Shown: in pieces, positions 8,801 to 17,799 of the stretch
Layout of the letters: each line of letters begins with the position of its first letter
Numbering within the stretch: position 1 is the stretch's first letter
NCBI GenBank assembly: GCA_900552645.1
Contig: USAN01000001.1
Span: forward strand, 496,001 to 560,000
Source of the DNA: an uncultured Bacteroides sp.
GTDB taxonomy: Bacteria > Bacteroidota > Bacteroidia > Bacteroidales > Bacteroidaceae
Length of the DNA: 64,000 bases
Reading direction: 5' to 3'
Program-made: the position numbers and the translations under genes
The notes under the pieces: generated by a model
What the model was told of the DNA's origin: nothing
Databases searched by the model: none
The model's input: only the letters and a program-made list of their open reading frames with translations

Positions 8801-8877
8801 CATAGTAATGGGCCTATCGTTTCATATATATGGGCCTATCAGCTCATTACTATGAAACGATAGGCTCATAGTAATGG
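8801..8877. repeat. Mosaic palindromic repeat block
   Basis: CCTATCGTTTCATA (8813-8826) has a perfect inverted copy at 8851-8864. CATAGTAATG (8801-8810) recurs inverted at 8845-8854 and direct at 8867-8876, and GGGCCTATC occurs twice. The intergenic space 8767-9023 holds nothing else that I can read. It could form alternative stem-loops; no terminator-like T-run follows. Confidence 0.7.
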
Positions 8878-9023
8878 AACGATAAACTTATTTCATTTAC
8901 TTGCTACTAAATAAGGTGCTATATTTTATTATTTCCAAATAAAAAGATTGTTAGTTACAAAAAAAATGGGCTACCAGACTTATAATGTAACTTAAGATAT
9001 TGACTACTTTGATTAATAGATAT

Positions 9024-9818
9024 TTATTTGGACGTAGTAGATTTTCTTTTAAGAAGATTCTGACTTATTTTAATAATACTGTCAACCTTTACTTCAATGC
9101 TATCCTTACCATTAATTATAAAACTCTTTTTTACAGAGTCGTTAATGCTCTTACTTTTTTCGGAACTATCTTTTTTCAAAGGAAGTTGCTTAAGATTAAG
9201 TATGAGGCTATCCATGGTAGTTGGCACATAAGCATTGTATGTCTTCCAAGCATTTGCATGCTTCCGGTTGTGCTGAATAGTACGCCATCTTTTCGAGAAT
9301 GCAGTAGATAATAGTGCATTGGCATCAAATTTTCCCAATGGATTGTTGGAAGGAGTAACACTTTGGTCCATTCCGGCAGGAACTACGCGGAATCCATTCT
9401 TTATTCCTAATGTCTTTTCTAAAATAAGTGTCCAATTTCCTAATTTCAGACTATCCTTCTTAAGGAAGATAGGGTCGTTTACCGGATCTTCATTCCATTT
9501 GGTGTATGCAGTGTAAGGAGTAAGACGTATATATTTTGGTTTTACCCATTTTGTAGTATCGCTGTAATTCTTTGGAAGATCTTCTACAAACTTCATCCAT
9601 GGCTTGTCGTTGCTTATGAGTGGTTTGTTCTTCATAAGTTCTTTGGATGGATTAAAGTCGAAATGGATATCCTTAACAGCTTCCATGTTTATGTTTATCT
9701 CGCCGTTACCTTTAAGAAGCTGATGCAACTTAATAGAGTCTTGCTTGCTTAATTGTGCCTGTGCACTAAAAGATATGATAGTACAAAAAAGAATGCAAAG
9801 GCTGTAACGCTGAGTCAT
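9024..9818 (-). CDS. Secreted Bacteroidales protein, possibly DUF4858
   Basis: 264 aa with signal peptide MTQRYSLCILFCTIISFSAQA. The middle (NFD-type residues, IRLTPYTAYTKWNEDPVN and LKLGNWTLILEKTLGIKNGF) is unlike any enzyme I know. The C-terminus is Lys/Ser rich. I recall similar Bacteroides proteins annotated DUF4858, but this is from memory. Probably periplasmic; function unknown. Monocistronic, with its own -7 box. Confidence 0.6.
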   Translation of the reverse strand: MTQRYSLCILFCTIISFSAQAQLSKQDSIKLHQLLKGNGEININMEAVKDIHFDFNPSKELMKNKPLISNDKPWMKFVEDLPKNYSDTTKWVKPKYIRLTPYTAYTKWNEDPVNDPIFLKKDSLKLGNWTLILEKTLGIKNGFRVVPAGMDQSVTPSNNPLGKFDANALLSTAFSKRWRTIQHNRKHANAWKTYNAYVPTTMDSLILNLKQLPLKKDSSEKSKSINDSVKKSFIINGKDSIEVKVDSIIKISQNLLKRKSTTSK

Positions 9819-9845
9819 ATAGATTTTATTTAACTTTTATGATTG

Positions 9846-9853
9846 CAAAAGTA
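9846..9853 (-). promoter_or_regulatory. -7 box for the secreted protein gene
   Basis: TACTTTTG (minus strand) matches TAnnTTTG, about 28 bases before the ATG at 9818. Confidence 0.45.
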
Positions 9854-9958
9854 GAATACAAACTATGTAATGACCGTTAAATAGTAGTTATATATTGTTT
9901 ATTAAATTAACAAATTAGCGATAATTAAGTTAAATTGAATAAAATATAGGATAATAAT

Positions 9959-9990
9959 AAAGGAGCATCCAAATTAATGGATGCTCCTTT
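9959..9990 (-). terminator. Terminator after susD
   Basis: A perfect 13-bp stem AAAGGAGCATCCA / TGGATGCTCCTTT with a 6-base loop, 24 bases past the susD stop. T-rich sequence follows on the minus strand. Confidence 0.8.
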
Positions 9991-10013
9991 GTGAACATAA
10001 ATCGTAGAAAATA

Positions 10014-11810
10014 TCAATAACCCGGATTCTGATATTCGTTTCCGTTGGTTATGGTTGCGGTAAATGTAGTAGAGATAGGGCGTAAGGCATATTCTGGCTT
10101 GAAGAACTTAGCAAGATCAGGATGTGTATCCTTTAGATAGCTGTCGTTCTTGAACATACCTGTACGTTTCAGATCGTAGAATCGGCAGTATTCACCGCAA
10201 AGTTCGCGACCTCTCTCATCAAGCACTGTACGTACTGTTGCTGTTCCTGTAAGTGGAGTGGCACCTGCACGTGTTCGCACTTTATTTATATAAGACATTG
10301 CATTTGCTCCGTTGTTTACATAAATATCTGCTTCGGCTGCAATAAGGTATACTTCTGCCATACGCATCATGAAGGTTGCATTTAGGTTACCATTACGTTT
10401 CTTAGATGCATTGGCTACATAATATCTGCTGCTGTTGTGCTTGTTTAGCGAAGGATAATAGTAACGGAATTGACTGTCGGTACCGTTGTATTCCATCTTT
10501 ACATTTTTAGAAGCATCATCATAAACGTCATCATAAGATATTACAAGGTAATCTGATGTAGTTCTTTTTGCTTTTTCATCATTGTAATTGGCATCTTGAG
10601 GCATAAGGAACTTGATTGCTAAGTCGCCTTTTGCTAGTTTGCTGCCAATTACTGATGCATCTTTATTGTAAAGTTTGGTAGCACTTTCATCCCAAGTATA
10701 ATTCTTGTTTGCATTCCATTCTGTTGTGAATGAAGAATGGAAGCGTGGATCTAACGAACCGTCATTCTGTACATAAAGATTAAGCAGGTGCTGGGTTGGC
10801 ATGAAAAGGCCCGACATTGAACCGCCCCAGGTAAGACGAGTTTCCTGATTGTCTTCGCGAGCACCAAACTTGTTTACGTTGCAAAGGAAATACTCGTCGT
10901 TACGATTAAGCTTGTAGTTACCGTTGCTTGAACCATGACCGTCTTCGCCAGCATACCAGCGGTGTTTCCATAATGCTTCCTTGTTGTTCCAGTTATTCTC
11001 TTCTTTGAATACTTCATCATATGTAGCATACATATATGCGTTGTATTTAGAACCACCGCTTTCACAGTCGTCTATAAGCTTTTTGGCTGTTTCTAGTGCA
11101 AGGGGCAAAAATTCTGTCGAACCATATTCATATGTCTGCAGACAAGCTTTTGCAAGGAACCCAAGTGCGGCTTTTTTTGTAGGAACAGTGGTTGTAGCAT
11201 CTGTGCCCACGTTAAGCCATTCGGCTGCATACTCAAGATCTGGAATAATTACATCTTTGTATATTGTAATAGGTTCTGTACGCTCGGGTGCATAGTTTAC
11301 TCCAGTTTGAGGAGCTGTGAGCATTGTTACTCCACCAAACTGTTCTACAGCATTGAAGTAGTATATTGCACGAAGGAAACGTGCTTCGGCTACTTTTGCA
11401 TTTCTTTCGGCATCTGTTTTGTATGGTGCCAATGATGCTAATGCAATTGCTTCATTGCATGATCCTACGCCATCATATGTACCATTCCACCAATTGTTTG
11501 TGTATGTAGTGTTTGGGGCTGCTCCTGCAAAAAACCAAAACCACTGTGTGTAGCTTGTACTCTGGTTTCCCTGATATGTCCATAAGTCACTGTCGCCTTC
11601 TGTAAGGCTCATCCAACTGTCTGTACCATAGAAATATCTTTCCATGGCAAAATAGCACTGATTTATTAGTGATTCATATCCTTCTATAGATGTAGCCAGA
11701 TTGTCTTTAGTAAATCCGGCTGGATTTACCTCTTCCAAAGAGCAGCTGCTTAAAGAGAATGCTGCAAGTGCTACCGAGTATAAGGCTGTCTTTTTCAATA
11801 TATTTTTCAT
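10014..11810 (-). CDS. SusD/RagB-family nutrient-binding lipoprotein
   Basis: 598 aa from the ATG at 11810, which has AAAGGAGAA just upstream; an ATG at 11831 overlaps the susC stop (TAATG) and would add seven charged residues before the signal peptide. Signal peptide with lipobox (FSLSSC), giving an outer-membrane lipoprotein. The N-terminal TPR-like part (ATSIEGYESLINQCYFAMER), ARFLRAIYYFNAVEQFGG and the C-terminal MMRMAEVYLIAAEADIYVNN and RGRELCGEYCRFYDLKRTGM are SusD family marks. It caps the SusC transporter and delivers a glycan or peptide. No glycosidase, sensor or anti-sigma gene is adjacent, so the substrate cannot be guessed. Confidence 0.92.
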   Translation of the reverse strand: MKNILKKTALYSVALAAFSLSSCSLEEVNPAGFTKDNLATSIEGYESLINQCYFAMERYFYGTDSWMSLTEGDSDLWTYQGNQSTSYTQWFWFFAGAAPNTTYTNNWWNGTYDGVGSCNEAIALASLAPYKTDAERNAKVAEARFLRAIYYFNAVEQFGGVTMLTAPQTGVNYAPERTEPITIYKDVIIPDLEYAAEWLNVGTDATTTVPTKKAALGFLAKACLQTYEYGSTEFLPLALETAKKLIDDCESGGSKYNAYMYATYDEVFKEENNWNNKEALWKHRWYAGEDGHGSSNGNYKLNRNDEYFLCNVNKFGAREDNQETRLTWGGSMSGLFMPTQHLLNLYVQNDGSLDPRFHSSFTTEWNANKNYTWDESATKLYNKDASVIGSKLAKGDLAIKFLMPQDANYNDEKAKRTTSDYLVISYDDVYDDASKNVKMEYNGTDSQFRYYYPSLNKHNSSRYYVANASKKRNGNLNATFMMRMAEVYLIAAEADIYVNNGANAMSYINKVRTRAGATPLTGTATVRTVLDERGRELCGEYCRFYDLKRTGMFKNDSYLKDTHPDLAKFFKPEYALRPISTTFTATITNGNEYQNPGY

Positions 11811-11830
11811 CTTAATATTCTCCTTTTTCA

Positions 11831-14800
11831 TTAGAATGTAAGGTTTACTCCAAATACAAATTGTCTGTAAGTAGGGAACGCGTCCGAACCATTAGTTTCG
11901 GGATCGGTGCCTTTTAACTGTTTGTCCATTACGAATATGAATGGATTATATGCAGTTGCATAGATACGGCATTTCTCCATAAGTGCCTTACGCGAAACGT
12001 TCAATGGAAGTGTATAGCCTAGTGTAATGTTCTTTATCTTTATAAATGAGCCGTCGCGTACTCGTAATGCCGATTCGACTGTGCTCTGCTCGTCTGAAGT
12101 TCCAGGACGTGGAAAGTAGGCATTCTGATTGCTTTCTGTCCAGTAGTCTACTCCTTCAAGATCTTCATAATTGCCCAGAAGATCACTACTTATAGTCTGG
12201 CCCCAACGTGCCATTGCAAATACTGACAGATCGAAAGATTTGTATGTAAACGAGTTGTTAAGACCGAGAATCCAGTCTGGATTTGTATGACCAAGTATCT
12301 GACGGTCGTTGGTGCTGTATTTATGCTCGCCATTATCGCCGTTCTTGTCTACAGTGTCAATCTTGATGAAGCCTGGTTTTACGCCATAAATATCCTGAAT
12401 TTCCTTAGAAGTGTCGCTTCCCCATATACCTAGGTATTTGTAGCCGTAAACCGATTTGATAGGCTGACCTACGAATAGATTTTCGGATATTAGATCACCA
12501 TTTGGCAGACTTACAATTTTTTCTTTGCTCCATGTAGCCGATAGGGTAGTGTTCCAAGTGAAATCCTTAGTCTGGAAGTTGTGAGTGTTGATTGTTATTT
12601 CCAAACCATGATTGCGTGTTTTGGCAATGTTTTGCCAGATAGAGAGAGGTGATCCCCAGCCTGTAACGCCGCTTGAAATTGGCAATGTACGCTTAAATAG
12701 CAATCCTTTTGTATCTGTCTTGAACCATTCGATAGAACCGTCTATTCGATTGCCCAATATACCGAAGTCAAGACCAACATTCCAGTTGTATGATTTTTCC
12801 CATCCAAGATCTGCACTACCATATGTACCGGTATACTGGGTGAATGTTGCATTATTGCCGTTTATTGTAACACCGTTACTTGTGTATACATAAGCTTGTG
12901 TAGAGGTGCAGTATGCACTTGTACCGCCAGAGTTACCTGTAACACCATAACCAATACGCAACTTAAGATTGCTGAGCCAGTCTTTAGTAATATTCATGAA
13001 AGGTTCGTCTGATACTCGCCATGCAAAAGCTGCTGCAGGAAAACTGTCCCACTTATGTCCCACTGAAAATTGTGATACACCATCCCAACGATTAGAGAAA
13101 TTGAAAAGGTATCTTCCTTTATATGAGTAATTAAGACGAACAGCGAAAGACATCTTTTGAGTCTGTGCAAAGTCTGATTCTACATGCTGTGAAGCACCAG
13201 AAGCCAAACGCCAAAACGACCAGCGATCTATCATCTGTCCACTTGCAGCAGCCATGCTCATCTCATCCTGATTTTTATTCCATGATGTGATGAAAGAACC
13301 ACCCAGATTATGATCTTTTGCAATAGTCTTGTTGTATGAAAGTACATTTTCCCATGTATAATTCCATGCATTGTTGTTTGTGATAGATGCATGTGGTGAA
13401 CCGGCATAGCTTGGACGATTCGCATTACACTGGTTGCCCCAGAACTGTCCCTGACGAGAGTTGTTAAGAGTTCCGTTTATGCGGCTTGTAAATACAAGAT
13501 CTTTGATAGGAGAAACTTCTAGATAACCACTTACATTTACATATGTAGAACGTGTGTTGTTTACATACTGATCGGGAATGAAGTCGCCCAGTGGGGTATA
13601 GTTCCCTGTAATGTATTCATGATTGATATTTCCGTTAGCATCGTATGCATCTCCTAATGGGAATGCAGTAAGAGCTTTAGTGAAGGTATTCTTCACGCCC
13701 TGATTTCTATCTTGATATGTAAGATTTGAAGTAAATCCTATCTTTGCCCACGAGAACAGTTTCTGATCTATGTTAAGTCTTAAAGAGTATCTGTCAAGAT
13801 TATCATTCTTAAGTAAGCCTTCTTCCTGATTATAAGATGTAGAAGCAAATATTTTTGTTTTTTCGCTACCACCCGAAACTGAAAGACTGTATTTCTGGCT
13901 TGTTGCTGTATTTCCTGAAACTTCGTCTACCCAGTCAATCCACTTTCCTGCATTGTAAGCGTCGGTATACTCCTGATTGCCAAATAGTGCCGAAATGTCT
14001 GATGGATACTGTCCATTTTTGTAATAATAAGCCTCTTTCTTGTAGTTCATGTAGTCTTCGCCTGTACGCCCGTGCTTGTAGTTGGGAGAACCACTGAAAC
14101 CATAGTAAGCATCGAAGTTTACAGTTGCCTTTCCTTCTTTTCCGCGTTTGGTAGTAATGATGATTACACCATTTGCACCTGCCGAACCATATATGGCAGT
14201 AGAAGATGCATCTTTCAATACATCTACACTTTCTATATCCGATGGATTTACCTGATTGTAGCTTCCTGGTACTCCGTCGATAATGAAAAGAGGTTCGTTG
14301 CTACCATAAATAGAACGTGAACCACGTAAAAGAATTGTTGGATTTTCGCCTACCTGACCTGAAGTCTTTGTAATGTCCATACCTGCAATCTTACCCTGCA
14401 GTGCTTCCATTACATTAGTAGTAGGAGCAATGGTTACATCTTCGTTCTTCATAGAAGTTACCGCACCTGTCAAATCACGCTTCTTGACTGTACCATAACC
14501 TATTACTACCACTTCGTCAAGTGTTTTCGTATCGGGCAAAAGTTTTACAGTAAGTTTAGAAGTTTTTCCTACTGCTATCTCTTGCGAGATATAGCCGATA
14601 TAAGATACTTCAATCAAATTTTTACCTGAAGGAATATCCAATGAAAAATTACCGTCGAAATCTGTTACAGTACCGACAGTAGTACCTTTTACCAAAATAG
14701 TAACACCAATCATAGGTTCGCCGGTTTCGTCAATAACCTGACCTTTGACTTGTCTTCCCTGTAATACGGCTTGTGTTAATAGATTTTCAGTGCCCTCATT

Positions 14801-14914
14801 AGCGTAAGTAAACGCTGAAGGCATAGAAAGTACTGCCGAAATGCCCAAAATTAAAGGTACTCTCTTAATATCATACCTTATTAATGATGGGGAATTCTTC
14901 TTAATGTTTCCCAT
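11831..14914 (-). CDS. SusC/RagA-family TonB-dependent outer membrane transporter
   Basis: 1027 aa. Signal segment (about 15-38), a CarboxypepD_reg-like beta-sandwich (VKGQVIDETGEPMIGVTILV, about 55-130), the TonB box/plug (VVVIGYGTVKKRDLTGAVTS; plug about 135-250), and a long beta-barrel ending in a Phe (VFGVNLTF). There is no STN or FecR-type signalling domain, so it is unlikely to signal to an ECF anti-sigma factor. It is overlapped by one base with its SusD partner. The 379-base region upstream is unusually long for a leader. Confidence 0.95.
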   Translation of the reverse strand: MGNIKKNSPSLIRYDIKRVPLILGISAVLSMPSAFTYANEGTENLLTQAVLQGRQVKGQVIDETGEPMIGVTILVKGTTVGTVTDFDGNFSLDIPSGKNLIEVSYIGYISQEIAVGKTSKLTVKLLPDTKTLDEVVVIGYGTVKKRDLTGAVTSMKNEDVTIAPTTNVMEALQGKIAGMDITKTSGQVGENPTILLRGSRSIYGSNEPLFIIDGVPGSYNQVNPSDIESVDVLKDASSTAIYGSAGANGVIIITTKRGKEGKATVNFDAYYGFSGSPNYKHGRTGEDYMNYKKEAYYYKNGQYPSDISALFGNQEYTDAYNAGKWIDWVDEVSGNTATSQKYSLSVSGGSEKTKIFASTSYNQEEGLLKNDNLDRYSLRLNIDQKLFSWAKIGFTSNLTYQDRNQGVKNTFTKALTAFPLGDAYDANGNINHEYITGNYTPLGDFIPDQYVNNTRSTYVNVSGYLEVSPIKDLVFTSRINGTLNNSRQGQFWGNQCNANRPSYAGSPHASITNNNAWNYTWENVLSYNKTIAKDHNLGGSFITSWNKNQDEMSMAAASGQMIDRWSFWRLASGASQHVESDFAQTQKMSFAVRLNYSYKGRYLFNFSNRWDGVSQFSVGHKWDSFPAAAFAWRVSDEPFMNITKDWLSNLKLRIGYGVTGNSGGTSAYCTSTQAYVYTSNGVTINGNNATFTQYTGTYGSADLGWEKSYNWNVGLDFGILGNRIDGSIEWFKTDTKGLLFKRTLPISSGVTGWGSPLSIWQNIAKTRNHGLEITINTHNFQTKDFTWNTTLSATWSKEKIVSLPNGDLISENLFVGQPIKSVYGYKYLGIWGSDTSKEIQDIYGVKPGFIKIDTVDKNGDNGEHKYSTNDRQILGHTNPDWILGLNNSFTYKSFDLSVFAMARWGQTISSDLLGNYEDLEGVDYWTESNQNAYFPRPGTSDEQSTVESALRVRDGSFIKIKNITLGYTLPLNVSRKALMEKCRIYATAYNPFIFVMDKQLKGTDPETNGSDAFPTYRQFVFGVNLTF

Positions 14915-15293
14915 AAAATTTAATTAGCTTATAAATAAAATTTTCATTCTCTAATTTCGCATGTTTAGCAATGCGAGTTGATTCTTAATTTTTGCAGGAT
15001 TAATTTAGGCTGCTTTTCATTCTAATTCTTAAATGTTTCTGTTGTTGTTTTTAGTTAATTAGTTGGTTCTGTTTTTTTGCTATCATTTTTATAGACGCAT
15101 GAAATGATATTGTGTACTCATTTTGGTATCGTTAATTAGAAAGAATTAGTGTAATAGTTAAGGATTTATGTGTGTTATTTAGTAATTTGCATAAGGCTTT
15201 GTGTGTTGGTTTGCATTAGATATGGTTAAAATAATCGTCGATAATATTGAATCTCAGACTATATTTATAGACTGTTATATAACAAATATAAAC
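14915..15293 (-). promoter_or_regulatory. Long upstream region of susC
   Basis: No gene. The only match to TAnnTTTG on the minus strand is TATATTTG at 15283-15290, which would give a 5' leader of about 360 bases. Short T-rich segments and GCATGTTTAGCAATGCG (near 14959) could fold. Long leaders before susC genes are common in Bacteroides and are sites of sRNA control; that is inference here. Confidence 0.35.
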
Positions 15294-15345
15294 ACAAAGA
15301 AGTCTTCTTAAAAATCTTTTAAGATTTTTAAGAAGACTTCTTTGT
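15294..15345 (-). terminator. Very long perfect hairpin after the oxidoreductase gene
   Basis: Two perfect 25-base arms with a 2-base loop, 15 bases past the stop at 15360. It separates this gene from susC. It is mostly A/T with GAAG/CTTC blocks; terminator function is likely, though the stem is longer than usual. Confidence 0.7.
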
Positions 15346-15359
15346 ATAATTTAATATAT

Positions 15360-17651
15360 TTACTTCTTTAGTTGCTCGTTCATTGAAGCAGCAGCTTTTC
15401 GTCCATCACCCATTGCAAGGATAACTGTTGCACCTCCGCGTACTATATCGCCTCCGGCATATATTGTAGGAATTGATGATTGCATGTTTTCGTTCACTGC
15501 TATTGTTCCTTTGCGGCCCATCTCAAGTCCTTTTATTGAACTAGGAACTATTGGGTTAGGAGATACACCTACGCTAACAATAGCCATGTCAATGTCGATA
15601 GTTTCTGTTGCACCAGGAATAGCTACCGGACTGCGACGTCCAGAAGCATCTGGTTCACCTAGCTCCATCTTCTGAAGTATTACCTGTTTTACATATCCTC
15701 TTTCGTCGGCTATATATTCTATAGGATTATGAAGTGTAAGGAATTCTACTCCCTCTTCCTTGGCGTGTTTTACCTCTTCCAAACGGGCCGGCATTTCTTC
15801 TTCCGAACGTCTGTATATAATCATAGCACGATCGGCACCAAGACGACGAGCTGTACGTACAGAGTCCATCGCTGTATTTCCTCCACCTATAACTGCAACT
15901 CTCTTTCCTAGTGTAACAGGGGTATCCGAGTCTTCGCTGGCTGCATCCATAAGGTTTACACGAGTAAGGTACTCATTTGAAGACATTATATTTATAGAGT
16001 TTTCGCCGGGGATATTCATGAAGTTAGGAAGGCCGGCTCCTGAGGCTACGAATATTCCTTTGAATTCTTCGGCTTCAAGATCCTCAACGCTTATTGTTTT
16101 TCCTACAATACAGTCTTTAACGAAACTTACTCCCATTTTAGAAAGATTGTCTATTTCGACATCAACAATCTTATTTGGAAGTCGGAATTCAGGAATACCA
16201 TATTTTAATACACCTCCAATTTCGTGCAGTGCCTCGAATACAGTAACCTCATAACCGTATTTTGCCATGTCTCCGGCAAAAGCTAGACCTGCAGGACCCG
16301 AACCTATTACTGCAATTTTAATGCCATTCTTTTCCTTTATTTCGGGAACGGAAATTTGTCCGCTTTCGCGTTCGTAATCGGCTGCAAAGCGTTCTAGGTA
16401 ACCTATGGCTACTGCTTCTTCGTTCATCTTAAGGTGAATGCACTTAGATTCGCACTGCTTTTCCTGAGGACACACGCGTCCGCATACGGCTGGTAGTGCA
16501 CTTGTTTCCTTAAGTGTGCGTGCAGCTTCTAGGAATTCTCCTCTTTCTATGTTTTTTATGAATTTAGGAATATTTATACCTACCGGACATCCACTCATGC
16601 AGGCAGGGTTGGCGCAATCAAGACAGCGCTTAGCTTCGGTAAGTGCCTGTTCTTCGTTTAGCCCTAGATTTACCTCTTCCTTGCGACTATGTGAGCGATA
16701 CTCGGCGTCAAGTTCGGGCATCTTAGCTCTTTTGATTGCTGTTCTCTCTTTTGGTTTCATTGACTTTCTAAGTGCAACACGCCACTCTGCGTCACGACCT
16801 TCTTCTTCTTTGATAGCTTCGCATTTAGCCGGTGCTTCTCCAAGTTTGTTCATTTCGTTACGCTCTATATCTTTGAAGGCGCCCATTCTTTTTAGCATTT
16901 CATCAAAGTCGACTAAATGACCATCAAATTCTGGACCGTCTACGCATACAAATTTAGTTACTCCGCCTATGGTTATGCGACATGCACCACACATACCGGT
17001 ACCATCTACCATAATCGTGTTTAACGAAACATCTGTAGGAATTTCATATTTCTTAGTAAGAAGACATACAAATTTCATCATTATGGCAGGGCCAATACAG
17101 AAACATTTGTCTACTTTCTCTCTCTTTATAACTTCTTCTATACCTTCTGTAACCAGACCTTTCTTTCCATATGATCCGTCATCGGTCATTATAATTACTT
17201 CATCCGAACTTTCGCGCATCTCCTTTTCAAGGATTATCAATTCTTTAGTGCGGCCTGCAAGTACGGTTATTACCTTATTGCCTGCAGCTTTCAAAGCCTG
17301 TACTATAGGTAACATAGGAGCCACGCCTACACCACCGCCTGCGCATACTACTGTGCCAAAGTTTTCGATGTGAGTAGCTTTCCCAAGCGGACCTACAACA
17401 TCGGTAATATAGTCGCCTTCGTTTAGTTCGCAAAGACGGGTAGAAGATAATCCTACTTCCTGGATTACTAATGTTATTGTGCCTTTAATAGGATCGGCTT
17501 CTGCAATGGTAAGAGGCATACGTTCGCCCTTTTCGCCTACACGTACAATTACGAAATGACCTGCTTTGCGTGATTTGGCTATAAGGGGAGCTTCGATGAC
17601 AAGTTTGAAAACCTTCTCTGAAAAATGCTCTTTTGATATAATCTTATTCAT
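15360..17651 (-). CDS. Fused NfnA/NfnB-type ferredoxin:NADP oxidoreductase (GltA-like)
   Basis: 763 aa, two modules. Residues about 1-270: an FNR-like FAD/NAD module as in dihydroorotate dehydrogenase B electron-transfer subunit/NfnA, with VVCAGGGVGVAPMLP and a [2Fe-2S] site MCGACRITIGGVTKFVC. Residues about 285-763: glutamate synthase small-subunit-like/NfnB, with cluster cysteines in CLDCANPACMSGCPVG and CGRVCPQEKQCESKC, a first Rossmann site GSGPAGLAFAGDMA and a second GGGNTAMDSVRTARRLGA. The likely job is cytosolic electron transfer between reduced ferredoxin, NADH and NADPH, possibly by flavin bifurcation; there is no glutamate synthase large subunit nearby. Fusion of the two subunits is frequent in Bacteroidales. 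Confidence 0.88.
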   Translation of the reverse strand: MNKIISKEHFSEKVFKLVIEAPLIAKSRKAGHFVIVRVGEKGERMPLTIAEADPIKGTITLVIQEVGLSSTRLCELNEGDYITDVVGPLGKATHIENFGTVVCAGGGVGVAPMLPIVQALKAAGNKVITVLAGRTKELIILEKEMRESSDEVIIMTDDGSYGKKGLVTEGIEEVIKREKVDKCFCIGPAIMMKFVCLLTKKYEIPTDVSLNTIMVDGTGMCGACRITIGGVTKFVCVDGPEFDGHLVDFDEMLKRMGAFKDIERNEMNKLGEAPAKCEAIKEEEGRDAEWRVALRKSMKPKERTAIKRAKMPELDAEYRSHSRKEEVNLGLNEEQALTEAKRCLDCANPACMSGCPVGINIPKFIKNIERGEFLEAARTLKETSALPAVCGRVCPQEKQCESKCIHLKMNEEAVAIGYLERFAADYERESGQISVPEIKEKNGIKIAVIGSGPAGLAFAGDMAKYGYEVTVFEALHEIGGVLKYGIPEFRLPNKIVDVEIDNLSKMGVSFVKDCIVGKTISVEDLEAEEFKGIFVASGAGLPNFMNIPGENSINIMSSNEYLTRVNLMDAASEDSDTPVTLGKRVAVIGGGNTAMDSVRTARRLGADRAMIIYRRSEEEMPARLEEVKHAKEEGVEFLTLHNPIEYIADERGYVKQVILQKMELGEPDASGRRSPVAIPGATETIDIDMAIVSVGVSPNPIVPSSIKGLEMGRKGTIAVNENMQSSIPTIYAGGDIVRGGATVILAMGDGRKAAASMNEQLKK

Positions 17652-17709
17652 TTGAAGTAATATAAAGTTAGTCGTTTTCTTAGTAATTAAACAAATTGTT
17701 ATTGGACGG

Positions 17710-17717
17710 CAAAAATA
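17710..17717 (-). promoter_or_regulatory. -7 box for the fused oxidoreductase
   Basis: TATTTTTG (minus) matches TAnnTTTG, about 59 bases before the ATG at 17651. Confidence 0.45.
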
Positions 17718-17744
17718 GTATATATTTCTTTAAAGACAAAAGAA

Positions 17745-17770
17745 AAGCCGTTCTTTTGGAAGAACGGCTT
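17745..17770 (-). terminator. Terminator after serS
   Basis: A perfect 11-bp stem AAGCCGTTCTT / AAGAACGGCTT with a 4-base loop, followed by TTTTCTTTTGTC on the minus strand, 30 bases past the serS stop. Confidence 0.85.
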
Positions 17771-17799
17771 GCTATATATGTAAAAAATTGTCAGAACAA

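Noticed and set aside
10014..14914. Full polysaccharide utilisation locus around the SusC/SusD pair
   Set aside because: No glycosidase, sensor or anti-sigma gene is adjacent; GH115 and GH31 are 30 kb away and separated by housekeeping genes and the element.
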